The position numbers and the translations under genes were made by a program. From positions 62,001-126,000 of the forward strand of contig NZ_BATP01000034.1 of the NCBI RefSeq assembly GCF_000739615.1: DNA of 64,000 nt, in the 5' to 3' direction. This DNA comes from Haloferula sp. BvORR071 (lineage in GTDB: Bacteria > Verrucomicrobiota > Verrucomicrobiia > Verrucomicrobiales > Akkermansiaceae). Of this stretch, positions 15,562 through 24,700 are shown in pieces; position 1 is the stretch's first letter; each line of letters starts with the position of its first letter. The notes under the pieces were generated by a model. The model made no database searches and was not told the DNA's origin. It worked only from the letters and a program-made list of their open reading frames with translations.

Positions 15562-16505
15562 GGGAAGGAACCAAGATCCAAGTGTCCGTGGTGATTCCGG
15601 TCTTCAACGAAGAAGGGAATCTACCAATGCTATTTTCGCGGCTCTATCCGGTGCTGGATGCGCTGGACCGGAGCTACGAGGTGATCTTCACCAATGATGG
15701 CAGCGCGGACCGCTCGACGGACTTGCTGGCGGCGCAGCATGCCGCGCGGCCGGATGTGACGCGGGTGATTGAATTCACTGCGAACTACGGCCAGCACATG
15801 GCGGTGATGGCCGCGCTGGAACGGGTGCGCGGCGAGATCATCGTGACCCTGGATGCCGACCTGCAGAATCCGCCCGAGGAGATCCCCGCCTTCCTGAAAA
15901 AGATGGACGAGGGCTCGGACTGTGTGGGCGGCGTGCGACTCGATCGCAAGGACAGCTTCTTCCGGCGGCGGATGTCGCAATTGATCAATAGCCTGCGTGG
16001 CCGGATGACGAACATCCGGATGACGGATCAAGGCTGCATGCTGCGATCCTATTCACGCGAGGTGGTGGATGGCATCGTGCGCAGCGGGGCAATCAATACT
16101 TTCATTCCGGCGCTGGCTTATAGCCTGGCGAAGACGCCGACGGAGATTCCGATCAAGCATGAGGAGCGGCATGCGGGGGTCTCGAACTACTCGCTCTACC
16201 GGCTGATCCGGCTGAACTTCGACCTGATCACCTATTTCACGACGGCACCCCTGCAGCTTTTCACGATCTTCGCGATGGCCTGCTCAGGTGGGAGCTTCCT
16301 GCTGGTGGTGGTGCTTGCGGCGCGGCGGCTGAAGATCGGTCCGGAAGAGGGCGGGATCTTCACGCTGTTTGGAATCCTGTTCTTCCTGATCAGCGTCTGC
16401 ATGGTCGGGATCGGGCTGATTGGCGAGTACATGGGCCGGACCTATCAGGTGGTGAGAAACCGCGCCCGCTATCACATCGACCACGTCCTGGAGGTCCGCG
16501 AATGA
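15558..16505 (+). CDS. arnC: Undecaprenyl-phosphate 4-deoxy-4-formamido-L-arabinose transferase
   Basis: GT2-family enzyme that transfers formylated L-Ara4N from UDP to undecaprenyl phosphate at the inner leaflet. The N-terminal catalytic domain starts VSVVIPVFNEEGNLP and has the divalent-metal motif LDADLQNPPEEIP. Two C-terminal hydrophobic helices (LFTIFAMACSGGSFLLVVVL and FTLFGILFFLISVCMVGIGL) anchor it. The 315-residue length is typical. The ATG at 15558 overlaps the arnB stop; an in-frame ATG far upstream inside arnB (15189) is rejected. It ends with another ATGA overlap. Confidence 0.93.
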   Translation: MREGTKIQVSVVIPVFNEEGNLPMLFSRLYPVLDALDRSYEVIFTNDGSADRSTDLLAAQHAARPDVTRVIEFTANYGQHMAVMAALERVRGEIIVTLDADLQNPPEEIPAFLKKMDEGSDCVGGVRLDRKDSFFRRRMSQLINSLRGRMTNIRMTDQGCMLRSYSREVVDGIVRSGAINTFIPALAYSLAKTPTEIPIKHEERHAGVSNYSLYRLIRLNFDLITYFTTAPLQLFTIFAMACSGGSFLLVVVLAARRLKIGPEEGGIFTLFGILFFLISVCMVGIGLIGEYMGRTYQVVRNRARYHIDHVLEVRE

Positions 16506-17395
16506 GCCAGCCCCGCATCTTGTTTTTCGGCTACAGCGAAGTCGGGCATGACTGCCTCGAGCTGCTGGTCAAGCGCGGCCATAATGTGGTGGCGTTGATC
16601 ACGCACGAGAACCAGGCGGGTGAGAACATCTGGTTCAAGACGCCGGCGCTGATCGCCAAGGCCCATGGCATCCCGGTGCTGACGCCCGAGTCGGTGAAAT
16701 CCGCTGAGTGGGTGGAGCGGATCCGGGAAATGCAGCCCGACCTGATCTTGTCGGTTTACTACCGGCATATGATTCCCGAGGCGATCCTGAGGCTTGCGCC
16801 GCTGGGGGCCTTTAACCTGCACGGCTCGCTGCTGCCGAAATACCGCGGGCGCGCGCCGATCAACTGGGCCGTGCTGCATGGCGAGTCGCGGATCGGGATG
16901 AGCTTGCACCGGATGGTGAAGCGCCCGGATGCGGGTGAAGTCGTCGATCAGGAAGGTGTTGAGATTGGTCCCGACGACACTGCGGAGGAGGCCTTCCGCA
17001 AGGTGCTGCCTTGTGCGACTGAGGTCCTGGGGCGGCAGATCGACCACTTGCTCGCCGGAACGGCGACCGGCACGCCGCAGAATGAAGCCGAGGCCACCTA
17101 CTACGGTGGCCGTACTCCGGAAGATGGTCGCATCAACTGGGCGCTCAGTTCGGAAAAGGTCCACAATCTGGTGCGAGCCGTGACCGATCCCTACCCCGGA
17201 GCCTTCACCGACTTTGCCGGAGCCCGCCTGATGGTGTGGCAGACCAAGGCTCTCCCCGGCCACTGGGGCGAGCCTGGCGAGATATTCTCCCTTGAACCCC
17301 TCACCATCGCCACTGGCGATGGTGCCGTGCAACTACTCCGCTCCGAGTGGCGGGGGCAACCTACCCGCGGCCTGGCCGCGGGCGATATCCTATGA
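16502..17395 (+). CDS. arnA: UDP-L-Ara4N formyltransferase (stand-alone ArnA N-terminal domain)
   Basis: Formylates UDP-L-Ara4N with N10-formyltetrahydrofolate, which drives the pathway towards ArnC. It corresponds to the N-terminal half of enterobacterial ArnA. The catalytic triad is in place as Asn105, His107 (FNLHGSLLPKYRGRAPINW) and Asp143 (KRPDAGEVVD), matching N102/H104/D140 of E. coli ArnA. A C-terminal subdomain contains TYYGGRTPEDGRINW, as in methionyl-tRNA formyltransferase relatives. In E. coli this domain is fused to the decarboxylase; here a stop codon and an ATGA overlap separate the two at 17392-17395. Length 297 residues. Confidence 0.92.
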   Translation: MSQPRILFFGYSEVGHDCLELLVKRGHNVVALITHENQAGENIWFKTPALIAKAHGIPVLTPESVKSAEWVERIREMQPDLILSVYYRHMIPEAILRLAPLGAFNLHGSLLPKYRGRAPINWAVLHGESRIGMSLHRMVKRPDAGEVVDQEGVEIGPDDTAEEAFRKVLPCATEVLGRQIDHLLAGTATGTPQNEAEATYYGGRTPEDGRINWALSSEKVHNLVRAVTDPYPGAFTDFAGARLMVWQTKALPGHWGEPGEIFSLEPLTIATGDGAVQLLRSEWRGQPTRGLAAGDIL

Positions 17396-18450
17396 ACCAA
17401 GAGAACAAGCCATTGCGAGTCCTTATCCTTGGAGCCAACGGCTTCATCGGCAGCAGCCTTACCTCGGCGATCCTACGCCGGACGGATTGGGAAGTTTACG
17501 GGATGGACGTGGGTGATCACAAGCTCAGCCATGTGCTCGGGGACAAGCGTTTCCACTTTGTGGAGGGGGACATCACCATCAACCGCGAGTGGATCGAGTA
17601 TCACGTCAAGAAGTGCGATGTGATCATCCCGCTGGTGGCGATTGCGAATCCCGCGCAGTATGTGAAGCAGCCACTGAGGGTCTTCGAACTCGATTTCGAA
17701 GCGAACCTGGAGATTGTGCGGAAGTGCATGAAGTACGGGAAGCGCCTGGTCTTTCCCTCCACTTCGGAAGTTTACGGGATGTGTCCGGACGAAGTGCTGG
17801 ATGAGGAAAGTAGCACGATGGTCTACGGGCCGATCGACAAGCAGCGCTGGATCTACGCTTCCTCCAAGCAATTGCTCGACCGCGTGATCTACGCCTACGG
17901 ATTGGAAGGGCTGGATTACACCCTATTCCGGCCCTTCAACTGGATCGGGCCCAAGCTCGACAATGTGATGGAGCCGAAGGAAGGGAGTTCGCGCCTGTTC
18001 ACGCAGTTCATCAGCAACATCATCTTCCGTAAGCCGATCCAATTGGTGGACGGTGGCTTGCAGAGCAGGTCTTTCACCTTCATCGATGATGGCATCGACT
18101 GCCTGCTGAAGATCATCGAGAATAAGGACGGTGCCGCCAGCCGGCGCATCTTCAACGTGGGCAACCCGCACAACAATGTGACGGTGGCGGACCTGGCGAA
18201 GATCATGATCGAGGCCTTCCGCCAATACCCCGACTATCGGGAGCATGCGGATCAGGCACAGGTGGTCTCGGTCTCGTCGCAGGATTACTTCGGGAAGTAC
18301 TATCAGGATATCCACACGCGGGTGCCCTCGATCGAGGCGGCGAAGGAAGCGCTCGGTTGGTGGCCGAAGGTGGATCTGGAGACCGCGATCCGCCACACGC
18401 TGGACTACCATCTGGCGCATGAGGACTACGAACTGACCTCGGCGGCATGA
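17392..18450 (+). CDS. arnA: UDP-glucuronate oxidative decarboxylase (stand-alone ArnA C-terminal domain)
   Basis: NAD-dependent short-chain dehydrogenase/reductase that oxidises and decarboxylates UDP-glucuronate to UDP-4-keto-arabinose, the first committed arn step. The Rossmann motif is VLILGANGFIGSSL. Catalytic residues appear as Ser125-Glu126-Val-Tyr128 (PSTSEVYGMC), matching the S433/E434 pair of E. coli ArnA, and Arg226 (QSRSFTFIDDG) matches R619. These residues distinguish the oxidative ArnA enzyme from UDP-xylose synthase. The start at 17392 overlaps the formyltransferase stop. Length 352 residues. Its UDP-glucuronate supplier (Ugd) is not in this window. Confidence 0.92.
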   Translation: MNQENKPLRVLILGANGFIGSSLTSAILRRTDWEVYGMDVGDHKLSHVLGDKRFHFVEGDITINREWIEYHVKKCDVIIPLVAIANPAQYVKQPLRVFELDFEANLEIVRKCMKYGKRLVFPSTSEVYGMCPDEVLDEESSTMVYGPIDKQRWIYASSKQLLDRVIYAYGLEGLDYTLFRPFNWIGPKLDNVMEPKEGSSRLFTQFISNIIFRKPIQLVDGGLQSRSFTFIDDGIDCLLKIIENKDGAASRRIFNVGNPHNNVTVADLAKIMIEAFRQYPDYREHADQAQVVSVSSQDYFGKYYQDIHTRVPSIEAAKEALGWWPKVDLETAIRHTLDYHLAHEDYELTSAA

Positions 18451-19367
18451 GCGAGGTGATCGCACTGAAGGTGGATGTCGACACCGAGCGCGGGACCCGC
18501 GAAGGGGTGCCCGCGCTGGTGAGGCTGCTGGAGGAATTCGGGGTGCCTGCGACCTTCCTGTTTTCCCTGGGGCCCGATAACACCGGCAAGGCGGTCTCGC
18601 GGATTTTCCGTCCCGGGTTTTTCAAGAAGGTAAGCCGCACGAGCGTGGTGGAGACCTACGGCGTGCGGACTCTCTTGAATGGCACGCTGCTGCCCGCGCC
18701 GCACATTGGCCGGCGGAACACGGATGTCTTGCGATCCGTGCAGGCGCGGGGCTTCGAGGTGGGGATCCATTGCTACGATCATTACCGCTGGCAGGATCAT
18801 CTCTTCCGGATGTCGCCGGAGCAGACCCGTGCGGAGTTCAACAAGGCTCGCGGTGAATTCATGCGGATCTTCGGCTGTGAAGCGCGGACGGCGGGTGCGC
18901 CGGGCTGGCAGGCGAGCATGGCGAGCAAGCAGGTGTATGACGATGCCGGGCTCTACTATGCAAGTGACTGCCGGGGAGAGTCTGCCTTCCTTCCGCGGAT
19001 CGGCGGCGAGACCTTCAAGGTGCTGGAGATCCCGACGACCCTGCCGACGCTGGATGAGCTACTAGGCCGGCCAGAGTTTCCGGAGGAGGTAATCGTCCCG
19101 CACTACCTGAAGCTGCTGCGGGAGGATCGGCCGAATGTCTTGACGATCCACGCGGAGATCGAGGGCGGCAGGCAAATGCCCTTGTTCTGCAGCTTTCTGC
19201 TGGCCGCCTTTGACCGGGGATGCCGCTTTGTGCGGATGGAGGAGCTGGCCGATGGGATTCTTGCGGGCGGGAAGACGCCGCCGGCTTGTGATGTGGTGAT
19301 GGATGCGATTGACGGGCGGAGCGGGACGGTGGCGACGCAAGCAGGTACGGTTGGAGTAGTAGCTTAA
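18447..19367 (+). CDS. arnD: 4-deoxy-4-formamido-L-arabinose-phosphoundecaprenol deformylase
   Basis: NodB/polysaccharide-deacetylase-family enzyme that removes the formyl group from undecaprenyl-phosphate-L-Ara4FN, releasing L-Ara4N for flipping. The metal-site motif KVDVDTERGTREG (Asp9, Asp11) opens the protein, GIHCYDHYRWQDH supplies the second motif, and TAGAPGWQA and LTIHAEIEGG match the later ones. Length 306 residues, typical. It is the last gene of the operon; its start overlaps the previous stop (ATGA). The C-terminal ~25 residues (GRSGTVATQAGTVGVVA) are a variable tail. It ends 78 bases from the convergent kinase gene, with no clear terminator between. Confidence 0.93.
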   Translation: MSEVIALKVDVDTERGTREGVPALVRLLEEFGVPATFLFSLGPDNTGKAVSRIFRPGFFKKVSRTSVVETYGVRTLLNGTLLPAPHIGRRNTDVLRSVQARGFEVGIHCYDHYRWQDHLFRMSPEQTRAEFNKARGEFMRIFGCEARTAGAPGWQASMASKQVYDDAGLYYASDCRGESAFLPRIGGETFKVLEIPTTLPTLDELLGRPEFPEEVIVPHYLKLLREDRPNVLTIHAEIEGGRQMPLFCSFLLAAFDRGCRFVRMEELADGILAGGKTPPACDVVMDAIDGRSGTVATQAGTVGVVA

Positions 19368-19445
19368 GGGACTGGTTGGGCGGTGTCTGGCGCCTCGGGC
19401 CTCAGCCCCTCCCATCACGGGAATTATTGGGCGGGCGCAATTGCC

Positions 19446-20906
19446 TCAGCTGGCGCTTTGTTGCACCGCATCCGGCAGGGTAAGCTCGAACATCACCATG
19501 CCATCTTTCTGACTGGAGAGGTGCAAGAGGGCTCCGATGCAGAGGGAGATTTCCTTGGCCAAAGCAAGGCCCAAGCCAGCTCCCGGTGAATTCACCGAGG
19601 TATTCTTGCCGCGCTGAAAGGGGCGGAAAAGGCGCTCTGAGTCCGCGGGATCGAAGTCATCGGTATCGTTGGCGATCGAGAGAATGAAATCGCGGCTGCG
19701 GGTGCGCATCGAAATGTCGATCCGGCCATTGTCCGGTGAGTGGCGGAAGGCATTTTCGATCAGGGTAGAGGCGAGCACCTGAAACAGGCGGCTATCTCCG
19801 GCCACGCGTATGTCTTCAGAAGGGGCGGAGATTTTCAGCTGGCGGCGGCTCTCCGGTCCTTCGGAGTGAGAGTGATTTACCATCAGCTGGCGGACGACTT
19901 CGACCGGCTGATACGGCGCGACTATGGCTTGATCCACGCGGCTGCGGAAGCGGGCGAGCTGCATCAGGCCCTCGATGGTCTGGTGCATCTGGTGGACCAC
20001 CTCGTGGGCGCGCTGGATTCGGCCTAACAAATTCTCCATTTCCCGGGGACGAGCCAAGGCCTGCTCGAGGATGGCATTCAGGCCGGCGATGGGAGTGCGC
20101 AACTGGTGGGCGGCGCTGAGGGCAAAGTCCTTCTCATGGGCGCGTGCCGTTTCGACCCGCTCGAGGGTGGTGCGGAAGGCCGAGGTCACTTGGACCAGCT
20201 CCCGCGGCAAGGTGGGTGGGATTTCGGGAAGGGGAGTGCCGACCTCGGAGGAACGCTTGAGGAGGTTTGTGGCCAGAATGCTCAAGGGCCGCAGGGACCA
20301 GCGGGTGATCAGGAGAACCGCCAGCCAAACGGCGAGCAGAGTGAATACGCCGCTCCACAGGAGATCGGCGCGAGTGCCGGAGAGTCGATTTTCCAGATCC
20401 CGGGTGTCCAAAGCACAGACGATGACTTGGGGGTAGTCGGTGGGATCGAGAATCTTGCCGCGACGGCGCATTTCCTCGCGGCCATATTCGTTGGTGAAAG
20501 GCAGGTGGAGGAAGCCCACCGCCCGGGCCGGGCGGCCATCCGCCAGCTGAATGGTCTCATAAACCGGCTTGTTCAACTCGCCGTGAAACAACTTCAGGTC
20601 GGCGTTACCAAGGTCAGGAGAGCGTACCGTTTGCTGACTCTTGAGGTCCCAGAGTTGGAACAGGCCTTGGATTCCCAAGCCTGCGGTGGAGTCCATGGCC
20701 TCCTTCCATTCGTAGACGACGCCGCCCCACTCCAGCTCGGTAGACTTTGAAAGCAGGGTGGCGGAGTACAGCAGCTCATCGTCGACCTCTTGGCGCATTG
20801 AGCGCTCGACCTCGCGGTACATGGCGAGCTTCGAAAGCAGCAGGACGATGGCGACCAGGAAGGTGCTGCCGAAGATCAGGCGGGTCTTGATCGAGGGGTG
20901 CTTCAT
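19446..20906 (-). CDS. Two-component sensor histidine kinase
   Basis: A 486-residue inner-membrane sensor kinase. An N-terminal helix (LIFGSTFLVAIVLLLSKLAM) and a second near residues 185-205 (LLWSGVFTLLAVWLAVLLIT) bracket a periplasmic sensor domain of about 150 residues. A HAMP-like linker, the H-box AAHQLRTPIAGL with phosphorylated His267, the N-box LIENAFRHSPDNG and the G-box GAGLGLALAKE follow. The start overlaps the stop of the regulator gene by four bases, so the pair is co-translated. Being convergent with the arn operon, it is in the position expected of a PmrB/PhoQ-like controller; the signal sensed is not predictable from sequence. Confidence 0.92.
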   Translation of the reverse strand: MKHPSIKTRLIFGSTFLVAIVLLLSKLAMYREVERSMRQEVDDELLYSATLLSKSTELEWGGVVYEWKEAMDSTAGLGIQGLFQLWDLKSQQTVRSPDLGNADLKLFHGELNKPVYETIQLADGRPARAVGFLHLPFTNEYGREEMRRRGKILDPTDYPQVIVCALDTRDLENRLSGTRADLLWSGVFTLLAVWLAVLLITRWSLRPLSILATNLLKRSSEVGTPLPEIPPTLPRELVQVTSAFRTTLERVETARAHEKDFALSAAHQLRTPIAGLNAILEQALARPREMENLLGRIQRAHEVVHQMHQTIEGLMQLARFRSRVDQAIVAPYQPVEVVRQLMVNHSHSEGPESRRQLKISAPSEDIRVAGDSRLFQVLASTLIENAFRHSPDNGRIDISMRTRSRDFILSIANDTDDFDPADSERLFRPFQRGKNTSVNSPGAGLGLALAKEISLCIGALLHLSSQKDGMVMFELTLPDAVQQSAS

Positions 20907-21580
20907 GGGCTGCGGCCGGAGATGACGTAGCCGAGGCCCCGCACGGTCCTGATGAGATCGGATTCGCCCTCCGAGTTCAGCTTTCTGCGGAGATAGCTGA
21001 TATAGACGTCCACGCGATTGCTATTGCCGCTGTCGTGGTCCTGATAAACATGCTCGCCGATCTCCATGCGTGAGACAGTCTGGTCCTCGCGGTGAGCGAG
21101 GTACTCGAGCATGCGGTATTCGAGGCGGGTGAGGACGATCTCACGTTCGCCGCGGGTGACCACCTTCCTGAGGGTGTCAATCTGCAGGTCGGCGATGCAG
21201 ATGATATGCGACTCGCGATCATAGCGGCGGCGGTTGAGGGCGCGGACCCGGGCCACCAGCTCGGCTAGAGCGAAGGGCTTGACGAGGTAGTCGTCAGCTC
21301 CGGCATTGAGACCTTCCACGCGGTTTTCCACCGAGTCGCGGGCGCTGATCATGATGACCGGAGTCTTGTCGTGCAGTTTGCGCAGTCGCCTCAGGATCGA
21401 GAGGCCATCGATCACCGGGAGCATGATATCGAGGATGATGACCTCGTAGGAGTGGTTCTCCGCGCTCCAGAGGCCTTCGTCGCCAGCTCCGCAGTCATCC
21501 ACGACGAAGCCTTCCTCGACGAGGCACTCGCGCATGTTGTCGCGGAGGGGGAGATAATCTTCGATCAGGAGGCAGCGCAT
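20903..21580 (-). CDS. OmpR/PhoB-family response regulator
   Basis: A 225-residue regulator. The receiver domain has Glu7-Asp8, phosphoacceptor Asp51 (VIILDIMLPVIDG), a Ser/Thr switch in MISARD, and Lys in YLVKPF. A C-terminal winged helix (LTRLEYRMLEYLAHREDQTV, then NRVDVYISYLRRKL) binds DNA. OmpR-family proteins bind tandem direct repeats with about 11-bp period. Exactly such a box lies 98 bases upstream of this start (site A), and related boxes lie before arnT and in the 10.3-kb gap. It is cotranscribed with the kinase. Whether it is functionally PmrA-, PhoP- or PhoB-like is open. Confidence 0.93.
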   Translation of the reverse strand: MRCLLIEDYLPLRDNMRECLVEEGFVVDDCGAGDEGLWSAENHSYEVIILDIMLPVIDGLSILRRLRKLHDKTPVIMISARDSVENRVEGLNAGADDYLVKPFALAELVARVRALNRRRYDRESHIICIADLQIDTLRKVVTRGEREIVLTRLEYRMLEYLAHREDQTVSRMEIGEHVYQDHDSGNSNRVDVYISYLRRKLNSEGESDLIRTVRGLGYVISGRSP

Positions 21581-21677
21581 GGGGCGGGAAGAATGGCTCA
21601 GCGGGGTGGATATCTTCCAAGCGAGTGGATGGCAACGCGGAACGGCGGAACGAGGGTCCTGAGATTTTTATCGCCCA

Positions 21678-21695
21678 TTCTCACCGTTTTCTCAT
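21678..21695 (+). promoter_or_regulatory. Direct-repeat regulator box, site A
   Basis: TTCTCACCGTTTTCTCAT has two TTCTCA half-sites exactly 11 bases apart, in the spacer between the divergent OmpR-type regulator (start 21580) and the LTD/CotH gene (start 21769). The 7+4+7 layout also resembles a Pho box. It reads in the + direction towards the LTD/CotH gene. Confidence 0.55.
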
Positions 21696-21768
21696 GCTCT
21701 TCCGGTTCCAATGCACGGTTGCCCGCCGTGGCCCGGTTTGCCGGATCGCGGAACCTGTCGCCTTAGAC

Positions 21769-24700
21769 ATGAAAACACCCATCCTTTGCGCCCTTCCGGT
21801 CGCGTTGGTCGCTCCTCTGACCGCGGATGTCATGATCAGTGAGATCATGTACCATCCTGCGGACGAAGGAACCTCCGGCGAATTCATCGAGATTCACAAC
21901 AACGGTGCCGAGCCGGTGGATGTGAGCAGTTGGTCCATCACCCGCGGAGTGGAATTCACCATTCCTGCGGAAACCGTTGTGCCGGCTGGAGGGCACTTGG
22001 TGATCGCGGCGGACTTGGCTGCTTTTGCGGCGAAGTATCCGACGGTGACAGGAGCGGTGGGAGGATGGAGCGGAAGGCTCTCCAACAGCTCGAACCGGAT
22101 TGAGCTCGTCGATGCCGACGGCGTGAAGGTGGACGAGGTGGAGTACAGCGACGACGGCGACTGGGCGGTGCGCGCGAAGGATACGGTCGCGGATTTCGGA
22201 CATTTCGGCTGGCATTGGAACAATCCGGCCGATGGTGGCGGGCGCTCGCTGGAGTTGGTGGAGGCTGGTTTTGACAACTCAAGCGGCCAGAACTGGGCCG
22301 CCAGTGGTGTCGCAGGCGGCACACCCGGTGCGGCCAATTCCGTGGCAGCTACGGATATCGCTCCGCTGATCCGCGAGGTGGGACATTTCCCCTTGGTGCC
22401 GAAGTCGTCCGAGCCGGTTCAGGTCACGGCGCGGATCAATGATGACCACGGGACGCTGGCGGGTGCGGCGGTGCATTGGCGGGTGGATGGTGGGCCTTCG
22501 TTCACAAACGCCGCGATGGCGGATGACGGGCAGCATGGGGACGGCTTGGCCAACGATGGCGTCTATGGCGCGACTTTGCCGCCGGAGGCACAGGGCACGA
22601 TCATCGAGTTCTACGTCAGCGCCGCGGATAGCGGGTCGCACTCGCGGACATGGCCGGCGCCGTCGCTGGATCAAGCGGGGCAGCCGGAGCAGGCGACGAA
22701 CTGCCTCTATCAGGTGGATGATACCGTTTATTCCGGGTCGATGCCGATCTATCGGATGATCCTGCGCGCGGTGGACCGGCAGGAGCTGACGCGGATCAAT
22801 ACCAATGCGCCGCCGATCGCGGGGCTGGATCAAACGCAGAGCGAGGTGGAGATGAATGCCACCGCGATCATGAGCGGTGGGACCGGGACCGAATTGCGCT
22901 ATCAGTGCGGGCTGCGCAATCGCGGGAATGGCAGCCGTTCCGCGCAGCCGCAGAGCTACCGCATCAATTTCCTGAATGAGCAGCCGTGGGATGATGTGAC
23001 GGGACTCAATCTCAATACCCAGAACACGCCGTATCAACTGATCGGCAGCGCGATCTTCCGCCGTGCGGGCGCGCCGATGGCAGCGTCCCGGGCGGTGCAG
23101 GTGAGGGTGAATGCGGTGAATCCGACGAGTGCCGGTGCGCCTTCCTATGGCTTTTATGTGGCGAATGAAGTGGTCGGATCGGAGTTTGCCGACCTGCACT
23201 TCCCGCTCGATTCCTCAGGGAATGCCTATCGCGTGTATGATCCTGACCGCACAGCGACCGAGCCGGGTGGAGATCTGCGCGACCTGAGCAACAATCCCAA
23301 TCCGGCGCTCGCCGATCCGACGCCTTACCGGGAGAATTATTTCAAGAAGACGAATAGCAGCGAGGACAATTGGTCCGATCTGATCGGCGTGACCCAGGCC
23401 TTGGCGAAGGGCCAGAGCCCGACGCTGGATGCGCCGGTCTATCAGCTGGACTACGTGAGCGCGGTGAACGCAAAGGTTGATGTGCGCGAGTGGATGGGCT
23501 TCTTCGCGATGCATACGCTCGCGGACAACACCGAGACGAATTTGTCGAACGGCTATGGCGACGACTACAACATCTATATCGGCGTGACGGATCCGCGGGC
23601 GCGGCTGATCCCCTATGACTTGGACAGCGTGTTCGGCCGCAGCTCAAGCAGCTCGGTGACGCGGGGTTTGTTCGAGATGTGCCGGATCGTATCGCTGACC
23701 GGGAGTCCGCCGGCACCGGTGAACCCCTTCATGAAGCATCCGGAGTTCGCGCCGGTCTATTACAGCGAGCTCAAGCGGATGATCGACGGGGCCTTCGCGC
23801 CGGCGAATTTCAATGCCACGGCGGCGGAGATGCTGGGTGGCTGGGTGGATCCTGCCGTGATCTCAAGCATGGAGACCTTCAACGCGCAGCGGACGGCCTG
23901 GGTGGCGACTCAGATTCCGCTAGGCTTGTCGGTTACAACGGCACCGGCGGTGCTGAGCGGCTATCCGCATACAACCACGGCGAGTGCCGCGCTGGGTGGC
24001 CGGGCTAATGCGATCACGACCCGCAGCGTGAAGGTGAATGGCCAGGCGGTCACATGGACCGGCTGGACGGCGACGTGGAGTGCTCCGGCGGTGGCCCTGA
24101 AGCCGGGGATCAACCGGGTGCTGATCCAGGCCTTCGATGCAACGGGCAAAGAGACGGAGCGGATGTCGGAAGATGTCTGGTATGACGACGGCAGCGTGCA
24201 GTCCGTGGCTGCGAACATCACGACGGATACGACCTGGACGGCGGCGGGCGGTCCGTGGCTGGTCTCCGCATCGATCTCCGTGGCGAGCGGGGCGACGCTG
24301 ACCATCGAAGCTGGCACGACGGTGTATCTGGCGGGCGGAGCCACTCTTACCGTGGCATCGGGCGGACGGATCATGGCGCCGGGCAGTGAGGCCGCGCGGA
24401 TCCGCTTCACGACGGCACCGGGGAGCGGGGCGACGTGGAGTGGGATTGTGATCAATGGTGCGGCGGGGACGCCGCGTTCGGTGATCTCGCATGCGAGCAT
24501 CGCGGGAAATAGCACGCGGGCGATCGATGTGAATGCGGGTGATGTGATCTTCGATCACCTTGAATTCGCGAACACGACGCAGCAGTATATCTCGCTGGAT
24601 GGCGCTTCCTTCGTGGTGAGCGATTGCGTGTTCCCGGAGGCGACCGCAGAGTTCGAGTTGGTGCACGGGACTCTCGGTGTGAAAGCTGGCGGGCGCGGGA

